Source: Lachnospiraceae bacterium
Lineage (GTDB): Bacteria; Bacillota; Clostridia; Lachnospirales; Lachnospiraceae
Direction: 5' to 3'
Assembly: GCA_017450105.1 (NCBI GenBank)
Contig: JAFSXC010000068.1
Span: 1-36,784, forward strand
DNA: 36,784 nt
The position numbers and the translations under genes were made by a program. The notes under the pieces were generated by a model. That model was not told the origin of the DNA. It was given only the letters and a program-made list of their open reading frames with translations, and ran no database searches. Positions 1-8,801 of the stretch are shown here, in pieces (within the stretch, counting starts at the first letter, position 1; each line of letters opens with the position of its first letter).

Positions 1-3000
1 TCGTGTCAGACCGGAGCCGAGCGTAAGCTTTGTAACGGAAATTCCGTTCATGGCGCCGTTTTTGATCTTTGTCACCGAAAAATTTGTTCCTCCCGGTGTT
101 TCCATCTCATCCGGAATAACAATATCCCCTCCGGTGCCGCTGATTTCCTTCAGAACGGCCGCCCCTGTTTGAAGGCTGTATTTTTCCCGGCGGGTACCCG
201 CCTTAGTTACCGTTGTTCTGAACAGGTCAGTATACTGTCCGTAGGCTCCTCTGTCTGCCTCCGTGGTGACGGTCGCATCGGAAGTTTTTACCGTTTTTGT
301 CTCTTTCCCCGCACCATAAGTGTCCGACACTCTGGTTATTTCTGTCGTAGCCGAATTCGTGGTTTCACGGATTTTCTCTGTTACGGTTCCCTTCACGGTA
401 GTGGTGTTCGATTCCGTTTTACTTGTCACGGCGCCGGAGGTATTCCTGACCTCAATGGTCGTTTCCACATCCTGATTCGGCTTCGTGACCGCTTTTGTGT
501 ACACCGTACCCGCCCCGGTTTCCGTCTCCTTTATCTCTGTGACATTATTCGTTTCGGTATCCGTAGTTCGAATTCTGGTCTCCTTTTCCAGAATATTTCC
601 CTGGGCGTCGACGATAGTGGTCACGCTGGTGGTATTTTCTCCGTAAGCATCTATCGTTTCCTCTGTGGTCGTCGTATTCCCCGTGGTATATTTTTCCACG
701 GTAACAACCTTCACGGTTCCATCTGCCTCTGTTACTGTCTCCGTCGCAACCGTCCGGATCCCCGAGGTCATCTGTACCACCACACTGACCGATCCATCCG
801 TATAAGCGTTTATGATACGGAATGTATTTGCGTCCTGATTCAGGTACACCTCCGGCTCTCCTGCGAGGTCCTTATCCTGGCTGGGCGAAACAGAGCCCGG
901 AATAATTGTAGACGGGACGCCCCCTGACGTGCCGGAGCTGTTCCCGATTACGGCAACCGGTATCGTAATACTGTCATCCCCGCAATAAGCCGTGATGTAC
1001 GTCTCCCCGTCCGTGACCCCTTGCACCGTATTGCCGGTAACCTTCGCAATCGTCGGATCTTCGGAGATCCACATGACCGTAGAATCCCAGGGGCTGGTCA
1101 TAGCGGAAAGCTCCTGCGTATCACCCACCGGCACTACAACAGAGGAAGGAAATACATAAAGTAGCTGGGGCTTTGTTACCTTCTCTGTTTCCGATTCATC
1201 GTCCGTATCCGATTTTGTAACCGTCACCGGAATGGATCTGGTATCTTTTCCGCACGTAGCCTTCAGTTCGGCTGTTCCCGGCGAGACACCTTCTACCACA
1301 GCATAGGAGCTCCCGGTCGTCCCGGATACTTTCATGACCCTTTCATTTGAAGAGGACCAGGTGACCTCCGTATCTGCAGAATTCGTTATGGCAACTACCA
1401 TTCCGACCTTTCCTTTTTCCAGCTCGAGGGAGGTCGGGGTAATCATAACGATCTTGGGATCCACCGGTACAGTCTTTGTTATCACATTTACACGAACATA
1501 ATCGGATTTATCTCCGATCGCCGCTGTTATAAACGCAGTCCCCTTACTCACACCAGTCACGAGTCCGGCATCGGAGACAGTGGCTGTCGAAGGATCTGAG
1601 GATGACCATTTTACCGTCTTCCCGGTCGGTTCGGTTTCCACTTTTAGCTGCAGAGTCTTTCCTGTTTCAAGCGTGACCTCATCATCGGCCCCGACAATAG
1701 TAACATCCTTAACTTCCTCAGTATCCGGCTCCGTTTCTGTCTCTGTCTCGGTCTCCTGCTCCGTTTCGGGTTCAGATGAAGGGTCCGTGATCGGTCCGAG
1801 GAAGGCGCTTTTCACACTCCCGCATTCCGCTCCTTCCACCCACGCTTCCGCAGCAACATATTTTCCTACATCCTCCGAAGTCAGTGTATACTCTTTCTCC
1901 TCCCCGACATTATCATCAAGAACATCATATTCGCCTTTATCCTTTATGAAGCTGTACCGGGACCATTTCCATTTAAGACCGTCTCTGATTGTTGTCCCGG
2001 TCCCATCTCCCGTTTTGGGGACATACTCTGCCGTTATCTTCTCTCCTACGTTCTTTGTATCGGGGGTAATTTTCACTTCTCCGTGTTTACCGGCATTGAC
2101 ATCGTCGGTTACGGCCTTCAGGGTCACCGTCTTACCAATCATTTTCACAGAAAATACGGTCTGACCGCTTCCAGTTTTGCTGATCGTGAGAGGGACAGTA
2201 TAGATCGTTCCATTGTCAGATGCGGATTCGGGAACACCTGCGCTGCACTCAGCCGCATCTGTCTGCCCTGCTTCATCAATCTTGATAGCTTCTTTTACGT
2301 TATAGTTGGTAAGATGCTCACCCTCTACCTGTAACTCTATCGCTACATCCTTACCATCTGAGGCCAGCTCTACTGTCTTTTCTCTTTTGCGCACACTGCC
2401 TTCGTAATAAAACAGGTCACTGCATGTAGCCGCGTAAATCGTAAGCTTTCCGGACTCTAATGATGGTACTTCATAATTGTCCAGAGTATCTACAGACGGA
2501 ACGATAGTATATTCATTAGCAGATTTTTGTTTTGTATCCGGTTTATCAATATCAGTTCCTTTAAATTGATATCTCAAAGATACATTTACATCATCATTAT
2601 TCACAAGTCCGGTTACAGTATAGTCATTTCCTGCCTTAGGATTGCTTAAGTCCGGCGCATCCTCTCCTACGCTGATATCCTTATCCTCCGCCTTTATTTT
2701 CAATCCTTTTCTTTTTGTGATTTTCACATTCTCTATTTTAAGTTGGCTTCCAGACTGCTCAAGGGTATAGTTTTTTTCACTTCTGCCCACAAATGTTATA
2801 TTTGAAATAGTAACTGTTCTATCCCCCGCATTTTCCTGATCATATTTGCCTTTTGCAGTCACCGAGAAGGAATCTGATCCAAATAATCCCTGTTCAGTAT
2901 CCTGTCCAGAATAACGTTTAAACGTCGGATTCTCACATTTAACCTCAGCATCTGTATTTCCATCGTACTCCTTACCATCACAGGTGAAACCATCGACAAC

Positions 3001-3432
3001 AGAAACAGGACAGGGTAAGATCGTTGCGTTGACAGATTCAACTTCACTAACCATTTCATTATCTTCCGTTTCCGAATCATCCTCCTTGGAGGAATCAAGC
3101 ACCACATAATAAACCTTATATGTCTGGGCATTTGTCTTTTTCGGGGCAGAAGTACGCCACTCAGATTTTGGGTCCGCCGGATTAAGTGGCTTCGGAGGCT
3201 GCTCCACACTAACTTCCGAATAATAGAACACTTTTTCTTTTTCGGTGAGCCCAGAAGCCTTAGCCAATTCCTGATCAGCCCCATTGTACACCAGGTTCGA
3301 GACAGGAACCACCTTGCCTGTAGCTTTCGAAAAGACTCTCTCCACCCTAAGCAGCTCCACCCCCGGAACACCACCAACCGCCAGCGTCAGTGCTATTATC
3401 TCGGCCGCGGCCGTCTTAAATAATTTCTTCAT
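1..3432 (-). CDS. Large secreted YDG/Big_2 repeat protein with start of BspA-like LRR (partial, cut by window edge)
   Basis: The frame is open from an ATG at 3432 to the window edge, giving 1144 visible residues; the C-terminus lies outside. The start at 3432 has AGAGGG about 10 bases upstream; an in-frame ATG at 3456 is less well placed. Residues 1-25 form a signal-peptide-like segment (MKKLFKTAAA, then a hydrophobic core). About residues 140-230 contain YDGNTDAEV, resembling YDG domains. A Glu/Thr linker (about 547-572) precedes three Big_2-like Ig domains (about 580-643, 660-742, 757-826), each with a W-S-S/E-x-P type core. Residues about 858-1087 are very Thr/Glu-rich and I do not recognise them. 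The last ~27 residues (IKNGAMNGISVTKLTLG) look like the first LRR_5/BspA repeat. It is last of four secreted-protein genes, 51 bases after its neighbour. A cell-surface or adhesin role is inference. Confidence 0.85.
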   Translation of the reverse strand, partial: MKKLFKTAAAEIIALTLAVGGVPGVELLRVERVFSKATGKVVPVSNLVYNGADQELAKASGLTEKEKVFYYSEVSVEQPPKPLNPADPKSEWRTSAPKKTNAQTYKVYYVVLDSSKEDDSETEDNEMVSEVESVNATILPCPVSVVDGFTCDGKEYDGNTDAEVKCENPTFKRYSGQDTEQGLFGSDSFSVTAKGKYDQENAGDRTVTISNITFVGRSEKNYTLEQSGSQLKIENVKITKRKGLKIKAEDKDISVGEDAPDLSNPKAGNDYTVTGLVNNDDVNVSLRYQFKGTDIDKPDTKQKSANEYTIVPSVDTLDNYEVPSLESGKLTIYAATCSDLFYYEGSVRKREKTVELASDGKDVAIELQVEGEHLTNYNVKEAIKIDEAGQTDAAECSAGVPESASDNGTIYTVPLTISKTGSGQTVFSVKMIGKTVTLKAVTDDVNAGKHGEVKITPDTKNVGEKITAEYVPKTGDGTGTTIRDGLKWKWSRYSFIKDKGEYDVLDDNVGEEKEYTLTSEDVGKYVAAEAWVEGAECGSVKSAFLGPITDPSSEPETEQETETETETEPDTEEVKDVTIVGADDEVTLETGKTLQLKVETEPTGKTVKWSSSDPSTATVSDAGLVTGVSKGTAFITAAIGDKSDYVRVNVITKTVPVDPKIVMITPTSLELEKGKVGMVVAITNSADTEVTWSSSNERVMKVSGTTGSSYAVVEGVSPGTAELKATCGKDTRSIPVTVTKSDTDDESETEKVTKPQLLYVFPSSVVVPVGDTQELSAMTSPWDSTVMWISEDPTIAKVTGNTVQGVTDGETYITAYCGDDSITIPVAVIGNSSGTSGGVPSTIIPGSVSPSQDKDLAGEPEVYLNQDANTFRIINAYTDGSVSVVVQMTSGIRTVATETVTEADGTVKVVTVEKYTTGNTTTTEETIDAYGENTTSVTTIVDAQGNILEKETRIRTTDTETNNVTEIKETETGAGTVYTKAVTKPNQDVETTIEVRNTSGAVTSKTESNTTTVKGTVTEKIRETTNSATTEITRVSDTYGAGKETKTVKTSDATVTTEADRGAYGQYTDLFRTTVTKAGTRREKYSLQTGAAVLKEISGTGGDIVIPDEMETPGGTNFSVTKIKNGAMNGISVTKLTLGSGLTR

Positions 3433-3483
3433 CGTTTTTTTCCCTCTGAATCCCATACATCCATCCCCAGGAAATGAATTACA

Positions 3484-6400
3484 TCAATGCACCAAAAAGT
3501 GGATAATAAATTTAAACTTGTAGTTTCCGATCCCCTTGATAATCATCGTCGGCGGATTCTTCTGCTTGAAGGTCGGATCCCTGTAGCTCTGAAGGGAGTC
3601 CCTCAAAGTCAGGGTGTAGTCCTTGTTTCTCACCAGTGTTGTCCCAGTAGAGCGGTCGATGATCGAGGTCACATCCGGCGGCGTGGTAAGCAGCGGTACA
3701 TCGATCTCAAACGGATCCGCATAAACCAGAACCGTTCCGTCATTCTTAATGGACTGAACGTTGAGATCCGCCTCCTGCAGCTTCAGCTTCTTTCTGGTAA
3801 TCTTGTAATTCTTCGTCACAACACCGACATAGTTCGGGCCCACCGCCTTGAGGGTAACCGTCGCCTTTCCGACCTTCGCGTTATTCACGTACTGAACCGT
3901 ATAGTCGCTTCCCTCCGCCAGCGCCTGCGCTCCATAGGTAACGTAGAGATCCGGGCAGATCACACCGTTTACGTTTTCCCTCCAGGTCTGCTTCTCGATC
4001 CCCCGGATCCTGCAGTTTTTCAGGTTCAGGGGCTTAACCGTATAGATCGCCGAACTGATTCCCGTATACCGGCTTCCGCCCACCGCCGAGATCGTAAGCT
4101 GCGCCGTGCCGGCGGCTGTATAGCGGCTGTATTGAAGATAATAATCCTTATCCTCTGTCAGCGTTTTTCCCCCGAGCTTTACCTCGATGTCCGGGATCAC
4201 GCCGTACAGAGGATCATAGGTATAAACGCCCGTTTTGTTCGTAAAGATAATCTGTGCCCGGGACAAATCCTCCGCTCCGTACGTCGGGTCCACGATCTGC
4301 ACCTGACACTCCTTGTTCACATCCCCGTAGTTATTGATCCCCTTCAGATGGATGGAGTAAATTCCCTTGTTCCGGATCACATTGGGCCAGGACACCGTAT
4401 GACCCTTATCAACATACTCCACCTCAAAATCAATGCCCTCGGAGAGATTTCGAGTGGTCTTGACATAGGTTCCGTGCGAATCATACATATACATGGTCGC
4501 TGTCACCATGGGCACCGGCTTCTGAATCTCGTTATCCATCGCCACCACGAATTTCTTCGGGCTTACCACCACATCGGTCATCAGGAAGGGCTGGATCTCA
4601 TAGTACTGCGAGAACAGACCGACCGACCCGTCATTGAACCAGACCTTGACCGTCACCTTTGGCGGATTCGATTTGGAAAAGATCGGGTCTCCGTTTTTGT
4701 CATAATCTACTACGGTGCAGGCATCCACGTCATTTTCATAGCTGAAAATCTCGTACTCAATCCCCTCCTGCAGCGCACGTTCATCCCTATAATCCGGCGT
4801 GTTGATCAGCCGGACAGCTACATCCGGGCGGATCGATTTCCCGCAATACTTATGCGCGTCGGGATACCTCGGATCCCCCGCAAGAACCACTACCTGGATA
4901 TAGTACGGGTCGTTGTACTTGGGGTCCAGATAGGAATAGCCGGTAGGGACAAGCTTATGGCCCTGAGCGCTTAGGGCCGGGGCAGCTTCTTCCTCCATCC
5001 CGTCAGTTTCCGTATCAGACGTCCCCTCGCCGCTTACCGAAATAGCTGTATTACGCTCTGGGTTCCTTTCCCCCTTTAGAACCGCGTTCACGGAATAAGC
5101 CGCCTTTTTCCCGAACCAGGCCGTTACCTTTACTTCTCCGGCCTTCTTGAATATCAGCTCTCCCGTTTTTTTCACAATCTTTGCCGTTGCCTTGTCGGAC
5201 ACGGTCCACTTGGAGGGGACCTTGATGCTGTCCAGGAAAAAGGCCATGTTCATGGGCTCGCCGGTTTTTCTGGCATACACGGTTTTCGCCGCAAAGGAAG
5301 GGATATCCACGCGGAACTGAACTGCCTCCGCAGGCACCCATTTTTTCTTTTTCCTTTCAAAACCGACGACCACCGTATAACCGGCCTTTTGTGCCTTCAG
5401 TACACCCTTCCGGCTGACCGTGGCATTCTTCTTTCCTTCAACAACAACGTATTTCTTATACCTTCCGGAAAACGAAGTTGTTACCTTCTGCTTCTCCCCT
5501 CCGACAAAGGTCAGATTGGAATCGGTCACGTTCAGGGTAAGCCCTGCGACAAACACCTGTGAGAATCCGGCATCCTCCGGTTTTTCTCCGGGGTCCGGTC
5601 CGATTCCGGAGTCACTTCCTCCCTCCGGATCCTCATTTCCCGAGCTCGTGCCTCCGTTCTTCGGAAGAACCTGGAAATGTGCGGTCCCTGTTCCCGTATA
5701 ATTCCCTCGGCCGGTAATTGTCACCGTCGCCTCTCCCGGCCGCAGGTTATCCGACAGCTCCACAACATAGTCCGTTCCCCGGGTCAGCACCTTTCCTTCC
5801 GGCGATTTTACAATAATCCCGCTTCCGTCCTTTCTCAGATCAGGATCCACAGGATAGCCATCCTCAATGTAGCCCACGGGATCGACGGACACGATAAACT
5901 CGGAAAGCTCTGCCGGGAAGATCGAAAAGCTTTGGCTCAGAGTCCCTGTGAAATTCCCGATTCCCTGAACGATAACCTTCGCTGTATTTCCTATGTTGGT
6001 ATTATTCTGCCATGAAACGGTATAGTCCTCCCCTTCCACCAGCGTTTTCCCATCCCATAAAACGGTAAACTCGGAAGGCTCGATTGCCTCTCCGGTATAA
6101 CGGAAATCATTCCTGTCCAAAGGAGACCCTGGTATAACCACAATCTCGCCCTTCGGGGTCAGGGAAAGGTCTCTCTGTTTGATCTCATAGGTCAGATCCA
6201 CCACTCCGTTACCGGAAGGGACACTGATGACACGAACGTTCTTCGTTCCCACATTTATATAATCCATATCCGGCCACTCTACTACATATTCGCTTCCCTG
6301 CCTCAGGGTCCTGCCGCCAACCGTAACGATTACCTCCGGTCTTTGTACCTTCCGGTTATAAGAGAAGCTGCTCGGGTTAAGGGTCACATTCTCTATTGTG

Positions 6401-8784
6401 ATCCCTCCATATACAATAGCGAAGTATTTCAGGACAGTACCGGTATAATTTCCCTTGCCTGTAATTGTCAGAAAAGCGTTGTTCCCTATCTCTGTATTGT
6501 TGTTATAGGTATAGTCATAGTCCCTGCCATTTTCCAGTACGGTTTCGACACCATCGATCTGAACCGTCACGGTAAACGAAGGCTCTATGGGATTTCCCGT
6601 ATAGGGGAACTGGCTTTCGGTAAGAAGAACAAGGGTATTGGTATCGTTCAGCTCCAGCGGCGCGATCGAAAATGCCGTGTCTGCCGAGGAATTAATATAG
6701 TTTCTAGTCGAAGGCTTCGCGCTTACATGGGCTTTGGCGGTTTCCGTTCCCGCATTGATATTGTTTTCATATTCCGCCAGGACATAGGCGGAGGAAACCG
6801 TTTCCTCCCTCCCGTTCAAGGAGATCGTAACCTCCTTCACACCGGGCTTCTGCGGCTTTTGATCGTAGGTGCAGCTTCCGGCATCCTCCGGGTTCAGGGT
6901 AACCTTGGCTGGCGCAGCTCCCCCTTCTCCCGAAAGGTCCACTGCCTTTATCGTAAAGGGAGTCCTAAGAGTTCCGAGGTACGAGCCCATGCCGACCGCA
7001 TACGCAAAGGCCTCTCCGGCATCCAGATTCTCCCCATAGACCAGCCGGTAGTCTCTGTTTTTTACGAGTGTGGAGTTGCCGAACCTTACCTCCATCTCAG
7101 GGCATAACGGAAGGCCGGTAAAATAGCATACCTCCCCGGGATTCTTAAGATACATACTGCCTGCCGAAAGGTCTCTCAACCCGCCGTTCCCGCCCGACGT
7201 CAGGGCGTGAATATGGAAATTCCCGTAGGTAAAGCCGTTAACAAGATAGGTTCCGTTCTTCGGTTTATCCGGATTGGCCGCAAAATAATCCGCTGCATCA
7301 ACCCACTCATTCCCATCCCAAAAAAGTTCCTCCTGTTCCTTTCCCGTGGAGGTTTTCGATACATCCTGCCAGGCTCCGCCGGCGTTAAAAAAGCTTTCAC
7401 CTTCATAAATGGTAACCGCAGGCTGAAGCGGATTCTCATAAGTCTTTGTATTCTCAATTTCGGTTACGCCGTCACTACGACGTTCCGCCGTGTAGCTGGT
7501 ATTTCCCGCTTCCAGGGCAACCGAACCCTTATCCAGCTTCACCTCCACCGCATACTGCTTCCCGCTTTCCAGAACACACTCCCCCGGAACCGGCACCGTA
7601 TACAGGCCGCCTCCGTAAAGAGTCTGCTTTTCCAGAGTAATGATCACATCCCCCGCATTGTCGGATGGTACTCCGCCTACTGTCCCTCGGATCGTAATCT
7701 CCGCCGAAGCCGCGGTGCTGTCACCTGTCCCCGTGTCTCTCTCTTCTCCCACAGGAAAGGCCTCCGGGTCATAGAAGAAGGAAACCGCTTCCAAGAGCTC
7801 CGGTCCGCTTGCCGTAAATACATTCGCTGCACGACAGCCGCTTTCCGGGCGCATCCGGTTTTCCGACGCATCCGTTGTCTGATATGTGTTTCTGGTGGCA
7901 TGCCCGGTCGATTGCCCACCGTCGGAGCAGTCAGGTGCAAATGCCATGACCCGGTCCTCTAACCCCGGATCCTCATAGGACAGCCAGAAGTAGGTACCCA
8001 GCCCGAATTCCTCGGTTGTTCCCATACTGTTTCTGACAAGCCAGGCACCGTTTTCCGACGGAGCCGAGACAAAATTCTCCTTCGGGTAGTCATCGTCATA
8101 CCCAACCAGCACCACGGTCTGCTCCGGTAGGTAACCAGCTCCTGCAGAAGCTTCGCTGGCATAAGAGAAATGCTCTGCGCTGTAACGTCCCCTGTTTCCT
8201 TCCGAGGGGTCAAAGTCCTCGATCACTGCTGCAACTCCGCCGTAGTTGCGGATCCAATATTTCGTCCTTCCCTTACCGTCTGCCGCCCCGTAGTCATATT
8301 CATAGGCATCCAACAGCCGTGGGAAACCAACAGGCTTCCATTTCTGAAGCGCCTGGGCTGCCTGAGAAACCGTTCCCTGAAGCTGATCCGAAACTGACTC
8401 GTAGCCGACGCCGAACACGGCTGTAAGGAGCTCCGTTTCCCCATAAGAGGAGGCAGCACTTTTCGAAACCGATGCCCTTCGCATCATGCCCACTCCGAGC
8501 AGCGCCGTAGTCGCATAGGAGAAGCTCAGGCCCTGCTTATTGCTCCCCTGATTTTTCAAGCCGGGCAGATGGTCTTTAAAGAACACCTCCGTCAGATGTT
8601 CCTCATCATCCCAGGCATAGGGATAGGCAGGCTCCGTCGATACCTTCAGATCAGGAGCATAAGGAATCGCACTGCTCTGATAGGTCTCCGCACCGTAGGT
8701 ATCTTCCGCTATGGGCGCGGGTAGGATGAGTGCTGCTGCAAGGATCAGCATCGTTCCACATGAGATTAGCCTGTTTTTTTTCAT
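3484..8784 (-). CDS. Secreted protein with degenerate papain-like (C1) domain, lectin-like domain and Ig/MBG repeats
   Basis: This 1766-aa product starts best at 8784 (MKKNRLISCG), which has GAGG eight bases upstream. The in-frame ATG at 8805 overlaps the preceding stop as ATGA but has no clear Shine-Dalgarno. A signal peptide is followed at about residues 50-285 by a C1A-type fold: LKNQGSNKQGLSFSYATT sits where papains have NQGxCGSCWAFS, LVGYDDDYPKENF follows, and GAWLVRNSMGT matches the GAWLVKNSWGT block. The catalytic Cys position is Gly85, the His position is Gln222, and Asn252 is kept; no Cys occurs in the domain. A lectin-like segment (from about 318, AANVFTASGPELLEAVSFF) follows, as in clostridial C1-lectin-like proteins. 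The rest is repeated ~90-residue modules with DYTVSWQNNTNIGN and GxGNYTGT signatures, plus a basic Big_2-like part near 1130-1280. No LPXTG, SLH or dockerin motif is seen. Probably non-enzymatic binding or scaffold protein (inference). Confidence 0.88.
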   Translation of the reverse strand: MKKNRLISCGTMLILAAALILPAPIAEDTYGAETYQSSAIPYAPDLKVSTEPAYPYAWDDEEHLTEVFFKDHLPGLKNQGSNKQGLSFSYATTALLGVGMMRRASVSKSAASSYGETELLTAVFGVGYESVSDQLQGTVSQAAQALQKWKPVGFPRLLDAYEYDYGAADGKGRTKYWIRNYGGVAAVIEDFDPSEGNRGRYSAEHFSYASEASAGAGYLPEQTVVLVGYDDDYPKENFVSAPSENGAWLVRNSMGTTEEFGLGTYFWLSYEDPGLEDRVMAFAPDCSDGGQSTGHATRNTYQTTDASENRMRPESGCRAANVFTASGPELLEAVSFFYDPEAFPVGEERDTGTGDSTAASAEITIRGTVGGVPSDNAGDVIITLEKQTLYGGGLYTVPVPGECVLESGKQYAVEVKLDKGSVALEAGNTSYTAERRSDGVTEIENTKTYENPLQPAVTIYEGESFFNAGGAWQDVSKTSTGKEQEELFWDGNEWVDAADYFAANPDKPKNGTYLVNGFTYGNFHIHALTSGGNGGLRDLSAGSMYLKNPGEVCYFTGLPLCPEMEVRFGNSTLVKNRDYRLVYGENLDAGEAFAYAVGMGSYLGTLRTPFTIKAVDLSGEGGAAPAKVTLNPEDAGSCTYDQKPQKPGVKEVTISLNGREETVSSAYVLAEYENNINAGTETAKAHVSAKPSTRNYINSSADTAFSIAPLELNDTNTLVLLTESQFPYTGNPIEPSFTVTVQIDGVETVLENGRDYDYTYNNNTEIGNNAFLTITGKGNYTGTVLKYFAIVYGGITIENVTLNPSSFSYNRKVQRPEVIVTVGGRTLRQGSEYVVEWPDMDYINVGTKNVRVISVPSGNGVVDLTYEIKQRDLSLTPKGEIVVIPGSPLDRNDFRYTGEAIEPSEFTVLWDGKTLVEGEDYTVSWQNNTNIGNTAKVIVQGIGNFTGTLSQSFSIFPAELSEFIVSVDPVGYIEDGYPVDPDLRKDGSGIIVKSPEGKVLTRGTDYVVELSDNLRPGEATVTITGRGNYTGTGTAHFQVLPKNGGTSSGNEDPEGGSDSGIGPDPGEKPEDAGFSQVFVAGLTLNVTDSNLTFVGGEKQKVTTSFSGRYKKYVVVEGKKNATVSRKGVLKAQKAGYTVVVGFERKKKKWVPAEAVQFRVDIPSFAAKTVYARKTGEPMNMAFFLDSIKVPSKWTVSDKATAKIVKKTGELIFKKAGEVKVTAWFGKKAAYSVNAVLKGERNPERNTAISVSGEGTSDTETDGMEEEAAPALSAQGHKLVPTGYSYLDPKYNDPYYIQVVVLAGDPRYPDAHKYCGKSIRPDVAVRLINTPDYRDERALQEGIEYEIFSYENDVDACTVVDYDKNGDPIFSKSNPPKVTVKVWFNDGSVGLFSQYYEIQPFLMTDVVVSPKKFVVAMDNEIQKPVPMVTATMYMYDSHGTYVKTTRNLSEGIDFEVEYVDKGHTVSWPNVIRNKGIYSIHLKGINNYGDVNKECQVQIVDPTYGAEDLSRAQIIFTNKTGVYTYDPLYGVIPDIEVKLGGKTLTEDKDYYLQYSRYTAAGTAQLTISAVGGSRYTGISSAIYTVKPLNLKNCRIRGIEKQTWRENVNGVICPDLYVTYGAQALAEGSDYTVQYVNNAKVGKATVTLKAVGPNYVGVVTKNYKITRKKLKLQEADLNVQSIKNDGTVLVYADPFEIDVPLLTTPPDVTSIIDRSTGTTLVRNKDYTLTLRDSLQSYRDPTFKQKNPPTMIIKGIGNYKFKFIIHFLVH

Positions 8785-8801
8785 TTCAAAAACCTCGAAT
8801 T

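Noticed and set aside
3487..4974. Plus-strand open frame (495 codons) opposite the Ig/MBG repeats
   Set aside because: It is antisense to clear Ig/MBG repeat coding and consists of Arg/His/Ile-rich sequence with no ribosome site.
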